NCBI GenBank assembly: GCA_017501355.1 | Contig: JAFVXA010000039.1 | Location: 1 to 64,000, forward strand | DNA length: 64,000 nucleotides | From: Oscillospiraceae bacterium | GTDB taxonomy: Bacteria; Bacillota; Clostridia; Oscillospirales; Oscillospiraceae | Reading direction: 5' to 3' | Shown here: in pieces, positions 52,594 through 61,127 of the stretch | Layout: the number at the start of each line of letters is the position of its first letter | Position numbering within the stretch: the first letter of the stretch is position 1 | Position numbers and translations under genes: made by a program | Notes under the pieces: model-generated | Database searches by the model: none | What the model saw: only the letters and a program-made list of their open reading frames with translations | What the model was told of the DNA's origin: nothing

Positions 52594-53133
52594 ATGATGA
52601 GCAAAAAAGTTTTGATCCTGTCCGGCAGCCCTCGCAAGAACGGCAACTCCGACCTTCTCTGCGATGAATTCATGAAGGGTGCCATCGAAGCCGGTCATCA
52701 GGTGGAGAAAATCCGCGTGGCAGACAAGAATATCGGCTACTGCCGTGCCTGCTACGGCTGTAAGGGTACCGGTGTTTGTGTCATCAAGGATGACATGACG
52801 GAAGTGCTGCAGAAGATGATTGACGCAGATGTGCTGGTGCTGGCAAGTCCTGTGTACTTCTACTCCATTGACGCCCAACTGAAAACAGTCATTGACCGCA
52901 GTGTTGCCCGCTGGCTGGAAGTCAAGGACAAGGAGCTTTACTACATCATGACAGCTGCCGATGGGGAAAAGGCATCCATGGAAACCACTCTGGCTTGTTT
53001 CCGCGGTTATGCCGACTGCGTGGAGGGAGCGAAAGAGATGGGCGTCATTTACGGCACCGGCGTCTATGGAGCGGGTGAAGTCAAGGATACCAAAGCCATG
53101 CAGGAAGCTTATGAAATGGGTAACGGTATATAA
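52594..53133 (+). CDS. Flavodoxin-family NAD(P)H-dependent FMN reductase (iron-sulfur flavoprotein type)
   Basis: 179 residues. The FMN-binding start VLILSGSPRKNGNSDLL is followed by CRACYGCKGTGVCVIKDDM, a cysteine cluster like that of iron-sulfur flavoproteins, and LASPVYFYSIDAQLKTVIDR for the second FMN loop. It transfers electrons from NAD(P)H or ferredoxin. Start ATG 52594 or 52597, both after AAAGGAG. The C-terminus is a little shorter than some relatives. Confidence 0.9.
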   Translation: MMSKKVLILSGSPRKNGNSDLLCDEFMKGAIEAGHQVEKIRVADKNIGYCRACYGCKGTGVCVIKDDMTEVLQKMIDADVLVLASPVYFYSIDAQLKTVIDRSVARWLEVKDKELYYIMTAADGEKASMETTLACFRGYADCVEGAKEMGVIYGTGVYGAGEVKDTKAMQEAYEMGNGI

Positions 53134-53180
53134 ACTCAAGCAATGGAGAGAGACGCAGATAATCATGGGAGGTGCTTGAG

Positions 53181-53512
53181 ATGATCTGTTATTTTTCTGC
53201 AACCGGCAACAGTCCAGCGGTGATTTTGTGAAGGATAAGCTGGGAAAGATGATGGAACTGGTCTATCCCGGCTTCTACAAAAGACTCAGCAAAACCAGCC
53301 ATCTCCATGTGGAGGACAGCTGTGTTGGCTGTGGTCTGTGCGCACAAAACTGTCCGGTTGGAGCCATTGAACTGAAAAATGGAAAACCAACATGGATTCA
53401 GAAAAACTGCGTTATGTGCCTGAGCTGTCTGCACCGATGCCAGAAGTTCGCCATTCAGTATGAAGACAAGACCCGCAACCACGGTCAGTATCTTCATCCG
53501 GATGAAATATAA
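53181..53512 (+). pseudogene. EFR1-family ferrodoxin gene with internal deletion
   Basis: After GGGAGG, the ATG at 53181 codes MICYFSATGNS, the typical start of the EFR1 flavodoxin domain, then hits TGA at 53231. A second frame from GTG 53228 codes 94 residues ending the same family: two ferredoxin motifs CVGCGLCAQNCP and CVMCLSCLHRC. About 150 codons between them are missing. The 94-residue ferredoxin could still be made from the overlapping GTG, but it has no RBS of its own beyond coupling. Confidence 0.75.
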
Positions 53513-53519
53513 AAGCAGC

Positions 53520-53730
53520 GTCCCTGAAAGAACAGATGGTGCTGCAGAGGATCGTCCGCAATGAGGACAAGCTCCTCGCCACCACGACGGACGAGCAGAA
53601 GGAACTGTTCGCTCGATACACGGACGCACTTCGTGAGCATCAAGCCATAGCGGAGCGCCTGCTGTTCCAAAGCAGCTTCAAGCTCGGCGCAAGAATGATG
53701 TTAGAAGTGATGGAAGGAAAAATAGAATAG
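53520..53730 (+). pseudogene. DUF6809-like small gene, 5'-truncated
   Basis: The frame codes the C-terminal part (IVRNEDKLLATTTDEQ, then LLFQSSFKLGARMMLEVMEGK) with its natural stop, but lacks the MSLLDEFWYG-type start. It overlaps in content with the truncated copy at 50946-51119, so the two are separate diverged gene copies and not halves of one gene. Confidence 0.7.
53541..53627 (+). repeat. Right 87-nt direct repeat (DUF6809-like segment)
   Basis: Partner of 51029-51115; marks the right edge of the redox cargo. Confidence 0.85.
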
Positions 53731-53742
53731 CGCATCACCATA

Positions 53743-53776
53743 GCCCGTCGATCAGTGATGATCGGCGGGCATTTTC
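53743..53776 (+). terminator. Terminator at the right end of the accessory region
   Basis: GCCCGTCGATCA / TGATCGGCGGGC stem followed by ATTTTCTTTT. Confidence 0.85.
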
Positions 53777-53896
53777 TTTTGTGATTTGACCTAAATTTTA
53801 CATTCCCTGTATTTTTGATTTCACATAGCGAACCTAAGATGATAACTGTTCCGAGATAATCCAAACAAAAACAGTTGTCTGAAAGGAGACACTACC

Positions 53897-54703
53897 ATGA
53901 AAAAGATGATAACTATGTTGATGGTTGCTGTAATGGCAATCTCTGTGCTGACAGGCTGCGGCGGTGCGGAACCCAGCGGCACTGTTGCCACCGATGGTTC
54001 CACCTCTATGGAGAAGGTGATCGGCGCACTGGGCGAGGCATTCCAGAACGACACCGGCATCAGCTTTACTTACAATCCCACCGGCTCCGGTAGCGGTATC
54101 AAGGCTGTTCAGGAAGGACGCTGCGACATTGGCCTGTCCTCCCGTGAGCTGAAGGCCGAGGAAAAGGAAGCCGGTCTGAGCGGCACTGTCCTTGCTTATG
54201 ACGGCATCGCGGTTATCGTTCATCCCGAAAACACTGTTTCTGATCTGAGCGTGGAAACTATCGCCAAGATCTACACCGGCGAGATCACCAACTGGTCGGA
54301 GGTCGGTGGTAACGATGCCGAAATCGTTCTCATCGGCCGTGAAGCAGGTTCCGGTACTCGTGACGGCTTTGAGTCCATCACCGATACCGAGGACGCCTGC
54401 CAGTACCGTCAGGAGCTGACTTCCACCGGTGACGTTATCACTACTGTTGCACAGAACCCCGGTGCAATCGGCTACGCTTCTGTTGCATCCACCAAGGACA
54501 CCGTAAAGGCTGTGACCGTTGACGGTGTTGCTCCTACCGAAGCTACCATCAAGGACGGCAGCTATGTGGTTCAGCGTCCCTTCGTGCTGGTGACCAAGAC
54601 CGGTGTTGAGCTGAGCGATGCAGCCCAGAAGTTCTTCGACTACATCACTTCTGCTGATGCAAACGAGATCATTTCCGCAGCCGGTGTGGTTTCCGCTAAC
54701 TAA
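53897..54703 (+). CDS. pstS: Phosphate-binding lipoprotein of the Pst importer
   Basis: 268 residues. A lipoprotein signal ends in LTGC (cysteine near residue 19). The phosphate-binding loops are VATDGSTSME, GSGSGIKAV and GREAGSGTRDGFE, all typical of PstS. It binds phosphate outside the membrane for PstCAB. The ATG has AAAGGAG 9 nt upstream. The AT-rich leader holds TTTACA and TTTCACA elements about 22 bp apart (53803-53832) that may be a Pho box. It heads the pst operon. Confidence 0.95.
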   Translation: MKKMITMLMVAVMAISVLTGCGGAEPSGTVATDGSTSMEKVIGALGEAFQNDTGISFTYNPTGSGSGIKAVQEGRCDIGLSSRELKAEEKEAGLSGTVLAYDGIAVIVHPENTVSDLSVETIAKIYTGEITNWSEVGGNDAEIVLIGREAGSGTRDGFESITDTEDACQYRQELTSTGDVITTVAQNPGAIGYASVASTKDTVKAVTVDGVAPTEATIKDGSYVVQRPFVLVTKTGVELSDAAQKFFDYITSADANEIISAAGVVSAN

Positions 54704-54717
54704 GAAAAAACGCAGAT

Positions 54718-54743
54718 GCGACGGTTATTCAGATGACCGTCGC
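54718..54743 (+). other. Stem-loop between pstS and pstC
   Basis: GCGACGGT pairs with ACCGTCGC around a 10-nt loop, no T run. Likely a partial terminator or RNA stabiliser giving more PstS than channel subunits. Confidence 0.55.
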
Positions 54744-54766
54744 TACTCTGCTGTGAGGTTCTGATT

Positions 54767-55633
54767 ATGAAGAAAAATCAATTGATGGAAAAGGCGATCC
54801 ATGGCCTATTTCTGGTGCTGGGATTGATCACCGTAGGCTGTGTCCTTCTGATCACCGTCTATCTGGTGATCTCCGGTATTCCTGCCATCCGTGAGATCGG
54901 TCTCATCGACTTCCTGTTCGGCAAGGAATGGGCATCCACAGCATCCGAACCGAAATACGGAATTCTGCCCTTTATTCTGACCAGCATTTACGGAACGACC
55001 GGTGCCATCCTGATCGGCGTTCCCGTTGGCTTTATGACCGCAGTGTATCTGTCTAAGCTGGCATCCCCCAAGGTGAAGTCCGTGATGCAGTCTGCGGTCA
55101 GCTTGCTTGCCGGTATTTCTTCCGTGGTTTACGGTCTCGTGGGTATGCTGGTACTTGTTCTGGGTATCAGAAAGTTTTTTGATGTGCCCGATGGCGCAAG
55201 TTTGCTTGCGGCAATCATCGTTCTGGCAATTATGATTCTGCCCTCCATTATCAAAATGTCCGTCACCGCGCTTGATGCCGTTCCCAAGGAATATGAGGAC
55301 GCTTCTCTTGCCCTTGGCGCAACCCCCATCGAAACTTATTTCAAGGTCTCCGTCCCTGCCGCAAAAAGCGGTATCGCGGCAGCTGTTGTGTTGGGAGTAG
55401 GCCGTGCCATCGGTGAAGCCATGGCGGTGATGATGGTGGCAGGCAATGTGCCGAACATGCCCGATTCCCTGTTCCAGAGCGTTCGCTTTCTGACCACTGC
55501 CGTGTCCAGTGAAATGGCATATTCCAGCGGCTTGCAGCAGCAGGCACTGTTCTCTATCGCGCTGGTGCTGTTCCTGTTCATCATGCTCATCAATGCCACG
55601 CTGAACTTCTTCCTCAAGCGGGAAAAGGAGTAA
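54767..55633 (+). CDS. pstC: Phosphate ABC importer permease PstC
   Basis: 288 residues with six membrane helices and an extracytoplasmic loop carrying FLFGKEWAST. The EAA loop is EYEDASLALGATPIETYF and the GRAIGEAMAVMMVAGN block is typical of PstC. It pairs with PstA to form the channel. It starts 63 nt after pstS and is followed after three bases by pstA. Confidence 0.94.
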   Translation: MKKNQLMEKAIHGLFLVLGLITVGCVLLITVYLVISGIPAIREIGLIDFLFGKEWASTASEPKYGILPFILTSIYGTTGAILIGVPVGFMTAVYLSKLASPKVKSVMQSAVSLLAGISSVVYGLVGMLVLVLGIRKFFDVPDGASLLAAIIVLAIMILPSIIKMSVTALDAVPKEYEDASLALGATPIETYFKVSVPAAKSGIAAAVVLGVGRAIGEAMAVMMVAGNVPNMPDSLFQSVRFLTTAVSSEMAYSSGLQQQALFSIALVLFLFIMLINATLNFFLKREKE

Positions 55634-55636
55634 TGT

Positions 55637-56494
55637 ATGCTGAATCAAGCCTTGTCGAACAAAAGAAAAAGCTTTGAACTGCTGATGAAAGGGTTGATGC
55701 TGTTGTCGGTTGCCCTGACTGCCGCACTGACTCTGTTCCTGTTGGTGTATGTTCTGTTGCAGGGCATTCCCAACATCACATGGGAGCTGCTCAGCACCAA
55801 GCCCAGCTATCTCACCGAGAGCATCGGTATCCTGCCGGATATTCTCAATACAGTTTACATCGTGCTGGCAACCTTGCTGATTGTCCTGCCTTTGGGTGTA
55901 GGTGCGGCAATCTATCTGACCGAATATGCCACCAACAGAAAGGTGGTCGGTATGATCGAGTACGCCGCAGAAACCCTTTCGGGTATTCCGTCCATCATCT
56001 ATGGTCTCGTGGGTATGCTGCTGTTTTCCAACCACATGGGCACCTGTCTGATGGCAGGTAGTCTAACGCTGGTCATCATGAATCTGCCCACCATCATGCG
56101 TACGACCCAGGAAAGCTTAAAAACCGTTCCCCAGTCCTACCGTGAGGGAGCCTTTGGTCTGGGTGCCGGGAAATGGCGAGTTGTCCGCACGGTTGTCCTG
56201 CCTGGTTGTGTGGACGGTGTCATCACCGGATGTATTCTGTCCGTAGGCCGTATTCTCGGCGAGTCTGCAGCACTGCTCTTTACCGCAGGCTTTGCCCATG
56301 CAGTAAATGGCATGATGGATGGTCTTGCAGCACCGGGGGCAACGCTGACTGTTGCCCTCTACGTCTACGCAAAAGAACAGGGCGAGTTCGGTGTAGCCTT
56401 TGCCATTGCCGCCATTCTGATGGTGCTGACAGTGCTGATCAACTTTGCGGCGGCATTGGTACAGAAGTACTTCGCAAAAAGGAGAAGTTTATGA
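55637..56494 (+). CDS. pstA: Phosphate ABC importer permease PstA
   Basis: 285 residues with six membrane helices, the periplasmic loop [22 protein letters not shown] (core [11 protein letters not shown]), the EAA loop [15 protein letters not shown] and the [15 protein letters not shown] motif. It forms the membrane channel with PstC. Its stop overlaps the pstB start by four bases. Confidence 0.94.
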   Translation: MLNQALSNKRKSFELLMKGLMLLSVALTAALTLFLLVYVLLQGIPNITWELLSTKPSYLTESIGILPDILNTVYIVLATLLIVLPLGVGAAIYLTEYATNRKVVGMIEYAAETLSGIPSIIYGLVGMLLFSNHMGTCLMAGSLTLVIMNLPTIMRTTQESLKTVPQSYREGAFGLGAGKWRVVRTVVLPGCVDGVITGCILSVGRILGESAALLFTAGFAHAVNGMMDGLAAPGATLTVALYVYAKEQGEFGVAFAIAAILMVLTVLINFAAALVQKYFAKRRSL

Positions 56495-57243
56495 GTATGA
56501 TCACTGTAAAAGATATGTGCCTGTGGTACGGCGACCATCAGGCACTGCATCATATCAATATTGAGATCCCCGAAAAGAGTATCACCGCGTTCATCGGCCC
56601 TTCCGGCTGCGGCAAGTCGACCTTTCTCAAAACCCTGAACCGCATGAACGATCTGATCCCCGGTGTGAAGATCACCGGCGACATTCGCTATGAGGGCACG
56701 GATATTTTCTCCAGGGAAGTAGATGTGAATAACCTCCGCAAGAAGATCGGCATGGTATTCCAGAAGCCCAATCCTTTTCCCATGAGCATCTACGATAACA
56801 TTGCCTATGGTCCTCGTACCCACGGCATCACAAACAAGGTGCAGTTGGACGAAATCGTAGAAAGCGCCCTGCGTGGTGCAGCCATCTGGGATGAGGTAAA
56901 GGACAGACTGAAGAAGAATGCCCTCGGTATGTCCGGTGGTCAGCAGCAGCGTCTGTGTATCGCAAGAGCACTGGCTGTTCAGCCCAAGATCCTGCTGATG
57001 GACGAGCCTACCTCTGCCCTTGACCCCATTTCCACCTCCCGCATTGAGGAGCTGGTGATGGAGCTGAAAGAAAAGTACACCATCGTCATGGTGACGCACA
57101 ATATGCAGCAGGCAGTTCGTGTGTCTGACTATACTGCTTTCTTCCTGCTTGGTGAGCTGGTAGAGTTCGGCAAGACCGATGACAGCTTCTCTCAGCCGCA
57201 GGATAAGCGTACCGAAGATTACATTACCGGCAGATTTGGTTAA
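56491..57243 (+). CDS. pstB: Phosphate ABC importer ATPase
   Basis: 250 residues from ATG 56491. Walker [13 protein letters not shown], the PstB-specific [18 protein letters not shown], signature [15 protein letters not shown], Walker [13 protein letters not shown] and H-loop VTHNMQQA are complete. It powers phosphate import. AAAGGAG precedes the start. Confidence 0.97.
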   Translation: MSMITVKDMCLWYGDHQALHHINIEIPEKSITAFIGPSGCGKSTFLKTLNRMNDLIPGVKITGDIRYEGTDIFSREVDVNNLRKKIGMVFQKPNPFPMSIYDNIAYGPRTHGITNKVQLDEIVESALRGAAIWDEVKDRLKKNALGMSGGQQQRLCIARALAVQPKILLMDEPTSALDPISTSRIEELVMELKEKYTIVMVTHNMQQAVRVSDYTAFFLLGELVEFGKTDDSFSQPQDKRTEDYITGRFG

Positions 57244-57253
57244 GGAGGAGAAC

Positions 57254-57898
57254 ATGAGAAACCGCTTTGATGAGCAGCTCTTTGAGCTGAACAGAGAGAT
57301 TATTGAAATGGGCGCCATGTGCGAGGAAGCCATTGCATCCGCGGCAAAGGCGCTGACCAACGGCGATGTGGCGCTGGCAGACAAAGTGAAGGCAAACAGC
57401 GGTGTCATCGATCAGATGGAACGGGAAATTGAAAGCCGCTGTATGAAGCTCTTGCTTCATCAGCAGCCCGTTGCCCGGGATCTTCGTCTTATCTCCGCTG
57501 CGCTGAAGATGATCACCGACATGGAACGCATTGGCGATCAGGCGGAGGATATTGCGGAGATCGTTGCCTTTTTGAACGGTCATACCATGGAAGGAATGGA
57601 ACTGATCGAGGAAATGGCGCGTGAGACCATCGCCATGGTGACTGGGAGTGTAGACGCGTTTGTGAAGAAGGATGTGGAACTGGCGCAAGAGATCATTGAT
57701 CGGGATGATATTGTGGATGACTATTTTTCCAAAGTGAAATGTGGTATCATTGCCATGATCGCGGAACACGCCGCTGACGGTGAATTTGCTCTTGACCTGC
57801 TGATGATTGCGAAGTATTTTGAACGCATCGGAGATCATGCGACAAACATTGCCGAGTGGGTGATCTATTCCGTGACAGGTGTACACAAGGAGGCGTGA
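57254..57898 (+). CDS. phoU: Phosphate signalling protein PhoU
   Basis: 214 residues forming the two PhoU helical repeats, each with the metal-binding pattern: DLRLISAALKMITDMERIGDQAEDI in the first (core DMERIGDQAEDI) and YFERIGDHATNIAEWV in the second. It restrains the PhoR kinase when phosphate is plentiful and tunes PstB. ATG 57254 follows AAGGAGG. Only two bases separate its stop from the regulator gene. Confidence 0.96.
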   Translation: MRNRFDEQLFELNREIIEMGAMCEEAIASAAKALTNGDVALADKVKANSGVIDQMEREIESRCMKLLLHQQPVARDLRLISAALKMITDMERIGDQAEDIAEIVAFLNGHTMEGMELIEEMARETIAMVTGSVDAFVKKDVELAQEIIDRDDIVDDYFSKVKCGIIAMIAEHAADGEFALDLLMIAKYFERIGDHATNIAEWVIYSVTGVHKEA

Positions 57899-57900
57899 AT

Positions 57901-58581
57901 ATGATCTGGTGTGTAGAGGATGACGCAGGCATCCGTGAGATTGAGCTGTATGCGCTGCAGTCAGCCGGATTTGAAACCAGAGGATTTGAAGATGGGCTTT
58001 CCTTTTGGGAAGCACTGCAAAAAGAAACGCCGGAGCTGGTCGTTTTGGATGTGATGCTCCCCGGTATGGACGGCATTGCGCTTCTCGGTAAAATGAGAGA
58101 GTCTGTTGTGCACAACGGCATTCCTGTGATCCTGGCAACCGCCAAGGGGCAGGAATATGACCGCATCCACGGTTTGGAGCTGGGAGCTGACGACTATATT
58201 GTGAAGCCCTTCAGCATCATGGAAATGGTATCCAGAGTCAAGGCGGTTCTGCGCCGCAGCCAGCCCCGGCAGGTTTCCGGGGTGCTGAAGGAGGGGGGAT
58301 TGACCGTCAATTTGGATGAGCACACCGTTGTGGTTGAGGGCGACAGAGTTCAGCTTACTTACAAGGAATTTGAGTTGCTTCGAATGTTCCTTACCCATCC
58401 CGGTATGGTCTATACCCGGGAGCAGCTGTTCTCACAGGTGTGGAATCAGGATTACATGGGGGATTCCCGCACACTGGACTCCCATATCCGCACACTGCGG
58501 CAGAAGCTGAACGGTTACGGCAAAATGATCGAAACGGTTCGCAACGTCGGCTATCGCTGGGAGGGCAGGCATGACAAGTAA
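57901..58581 (+). CDS. PhoB/PhoP-type response regulator
   Basis: 226 residues. Receiver domain with EDD (6-8), phospho-acceptor D in LDVMLPGMDG near residue 51 and VKPFS near residue 101; winged-helix domain with LTYKEFELLRMFL and LDSHIRTLRQKL. Placed between phoU and a PAS-type kinase, it is almost surely the regulator of the phosphate regulon. ATG 57901 follows AAGGAGG 7 nt upstream. Its end overlaps the kinase start by 11 bases. Confidence 0.93.
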   Translation: MIWCVEDDAGIREIELYALQSAGFETRGFEDGLSFWEALQKETPELVVLDVMLPGMDGIALLGKMRESVVHNGIPVILATAKGQEYDRIHGLELGADDYIVKPFSIMEMVSRVKAVLRRSQPRQVSGVLKEGGLTVNLDEHTVVVEGDRVQLTYKEFELLRMFLTHPGMVYTREQLFSQVWNQDYMGDSRTLDSHIRTLRQKLNGYGKMIETVRNVGYRWEGRHDK

Positions 58582-60229
58582 AATTTTCAAATCGATCCTC
58601 TCCGCTGCCCTTGCGGTCCTGTTGGCAAGCTTTGTGATCATCACCGGCGTTCTGTATCAGTATTTTGGCGAGGTGCAGGAGGAGCAGCTAAAGGACGAAC
58701 TGAGCCTTGCTGCCGGAGCGACCGAAGCACTCGGTGAAGCATATCTGAAAAAGCTGGATCCCGACCGATACAGACTCACATGGGTCAGCGCGGACGGTGC
58801 AGTGATCTTTGATACTCATGCAGATGCTGCGATGATGGAAAATCATGCCAATCGTGAGGAGATCAAGGAAGCCCTTGTTTCGGGTAGCGGCAGCAGCACC
58901 CGTCAGTCCTCCACACTGACCGAGCAGACCATTTATGAGGCAACACGGCTGGATGACGGCAGTGTACTTCGTATCTCCGTCAGTCGGGCAACGGCTTTTG
59001 TGCTGGTGCTGGGGATGCTGCAGCCCATCGCCATCGTGCTGGTCATTGCGGTTGCCCTTTCCGCATGGCTGGCGCACCGAATGGCAAAGCGGGTGGTAGA
59101 GCCGCTGAACAAGCTGGATTTGGAAAGGCCTACGGAAAACGAGGCTTACGAGGAGCTTTCCCCCTTGCTGCATCGAATCCATGCGCAGCAGATCGAGATC
59201 AAAAGTCAGATGCGGACATTGCAGCAAAAGCAGGATGAGTTTGACCAGATCACCGGCAATATGAAGGAAGCACTGGTGCTTTTGGATCACATGGGCAGAA
59301 TCCTCAGTATCAACCCCGCCGCAAGAGCACTGTTTGAGACAGAGGCTTCCTGCCTTGGGGAAGATTTTCTGACCATTGACCGCAAGCAGGATATGCGAGA
59401 AGCTTTGGATGAGACAAAGACACGGGGACACGCGGATTTCCGAGCCGAAATGAACGGCAGAGAGTATCAGTTTGACCTGAGCCGAATTGACTCGGAGGAG
59501 AAGGTGCACGGCACCGTGATCCTTGCCTTCGATATCACAGAACAGGTCAATGCCGAAAAGCATCGGCAGGAATTTACCGCCAATGTGTCCCACGAACTGA
59601 AAACACCGCTGCAGACCATCATCGGCTCCGCTGAACTGCTGGAAAACGGTATTGTGAAAGAAGAGGACGTTCCGAGTTTTGTTGGACATATCCGTCAGGA
59701 GGCAATGCGCCTCGTCACACTGATCGAGGACATCATCCGTCTGTCCCAGCTGGATGAAGGATCAGAAATGCCGCAGGAAGATGTGTCGCTGCGTGAACTG
59801 GCAGAGGAAGTTTGCGAAACCCTTTCGGATGCTGCAAAGCGGAAAGCTGTTACGCTGGAAGTGCGCGGTGAGGACGGTGTGATCAACGGTGTCCGCAGAT
59901 TGCTGTATGAGGTCGTTTACAACCTCTGCGACAATGCCATTCAGTACAACAGGCCCGGCGGCAAAGTCACGGTGACTGTTGCGCAGCGACCCGGCGAAGT
60001 TCTTCTGCGGGTGCAGGATACCGGCATCGGCATTTCTCCCGAACATCAGGAGAAGGTGTTTGAACGCTTCTACCGTGTGGATAAGAGCCACTCCAAACAG
60101 TCCGGCGGCACCGGACTTGGATTGTCCATTGTGAAGCATGCCGTGCAGTATCACCACGGCAAAATCTCCGTGGAAAGCGAACTGAACAAGGGAACGGCGA
60201 TTTCTATTCGCTTTGATACAAGCGCATAA
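58571..60229 (+). CDS. phoR: PhoR-type sensor histidine kinase
   Basis: 552 residues. Two membrane helices (about 9-30 and 138-162) enclose an extracytoplasmic domain; then HAMP-like linker, PAS domain (about 225-330), the phospho-acceptor block NVSHELKTPLQTI (His near residue 341), N-box NLCDNAIQYN, G1 DTGIGI, and GGTGLGLSIVKHAV. This order is that of PhoR. It phosphorylates the regulator under phosphate starvation; PhoU and PstB signal to it. Confidence 0.94.
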   Translation: MTSKIFKSILSAALAVLLASFVIITGVLYQYFGEVQEEQLKDELSLAAGATEALGEAYLKKLDPDRYRLTWVSADGAVIFDTHADAAMMENHANREEIKEALVSGSGSSTRQSSTLTEQTIYEATRLDDGSVLRISVSRATAFVLVLGMLQPIAIVLVIAVALSAWLAHRMAKRVVEPLNKLDLERPTENEAYEELSPLLHRIHAQQIEIKSQMRTLQQKQDEFDQITGNMKEALVLLDHMGRILSINPAARALFETEASCLGEDFLTIDRKQDMREALDETKTRGHADFRAEMNGREYQFDLSRIDSEEKVHGTVILAFDITEQVNAEKHRQEFTANVSHELKTPLQTIIGSAELLENGIVKEEDVPSFVGHIRQEAMRLVTLIEDIIRLSQLDEGSEMPQEDVSLRELAEEVCETLSDAAKRKAVTLEVRGEDGVINGVRRLLYEVVYNLCDNAIQYNRPGGKVTVTVAQRPGEVLLRVQDTGIGISPEHQEKVFERFYRVDKSHSKQSGGTGLGLSIVKHAVQYHHGKISVESELNKGTAISIRFDTSA

Positions 60230-60308
60230 ACTCAATCATAAAACCGCTGCAGCTGCAAGCTGGGAGCAAGAATGATGCAGGAGATCATGGGTGAGTAAAC
60301 CATATAGC

Positions 60309-60343
60309 AAGAGCCGGACTTCGCTACGAAGTCCGGCTCTTAC
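60309..60343 (+). terminator. Terminator of the pst-pho operon
   Basis: AAGAGCCGGACTTCG and its complement around a three-base loop. Confidence 0.85.
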
Positions 60344-60373
60344 TTGTGCCGTTTTCAGTTCTCGACAATAAAG

Positions 60374-60390
60374 TTCACAGACTTTTCACA
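60374..60390 (+). promoter_or_regulatory. Pho-box-like direct repeat upstream of the second two-component system
   Basis: TTCACA-N5-TTCACA with exactly 11 bp periodicity, 20 bp before TATACT at 60411-60416. This fits the direct-repeat sites of PhoB/PhoP-type regulators. Confidence 0.6.
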
Positions 60391-60455
60391 GAATCCACCT
60401 GAGAATCCATTATACTTTTCAGGAAAGAAAAACCAAACGGAAAGGATGGGGGAGT

Positions 60456-61127
60456 ATGACGCAGATTTTGATCGTTGAGGATGACTACGAAATTTGCCAG
60501 CTGTATTCCAGAGTTCTGACCAAAAACGGCTATCAGGTCAAAGAGGTTTCCAATGGTCGGGAAGCGCTGGATGCCATTGAGCAGAATTACTTCGATCTTA
60601 TTATCTCTGACATTATGATGCCCGTGATGAACGGATACGAATTTGTCAAAGAGCTGCGGGAAAGTGGCTACCATACACCGGTGATGATGATTACCGCCAA
60701 GGATGCCTTTGACGACAAACGGATGGGCTTTCTCTCCGGCACAGATGATTACATGGTCAAGCCTGTGGATGTGGATGAAATGGTGCTGCGTGTCGGTGCG
60801 CTGCTGCGCCGCAGCCGCATCGTCAACGACCGAAGCCTGAGCATTGGAAACACCAAAATGGAAATGGATTCTTTTTCGGTGAGCGTCAATGGAGAGACTC
60901 AAACACTTCCACAGAAGGAGTTCATGCTGCTGTACAAGCTCGCCTCTTATCCGGGAAAGATCTTTACAAGAAATCAGCTGATGGATGAGATTTGGGGCTA
61001 CGATTCGCCCAGCGACACCCACACTGTGGATGTCCATGTCGGTCGTCTGCGGGATCGATTTCGTGACAATACTGACTTCAAAATCGTTACCATACGCGGC
61101 GTAGGGTTTAAGGTGATTCGCCAATGA
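60456..61127 (+). CDS. OmpR-family response regulator
   Basis: 223 residues. Receiver with EDD (8-10), phospho-acceptor D in ISDIMMPVMNG near residue 52, and VKPVD; winged helix with LPQKEFMLLYKLASYPGKIF and VDVHVGRLRDRF. A GGGGGAG precedes the ATG. Overlaps the kinase gene by four bases. Regulon unknown; its promoter repeat hints at Pho control or autoregulation. Confidence 0.92.
   Translation: MTQILIVEDDYEICQLYSRVLTKNGYQVKEVSNGREALDAIEQNYFDLIISDIMMPVMNGYEFVKELRESGYHTPVMMITAKDAFDDKRMGFLSGTDDYMVKPVDVDEMVLRVGALLRRSRIVNDRSLSIGNTKMEMDSFSVSVNGETQTLPQKEFMLLYKLASYPGKIFTRNQLMDEIWGYDSPSDTHTVDVHVGRLRDRFRDNTDFKIVTIRGVGFKVIRQ

Noticed and set aside
45267-53730. Intact insertion sequence or integrase in the accessory region
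   Set aside because: No transposase or recombinase frame with catalytic motifs is present; only parB and tnpV-type remnants remain.
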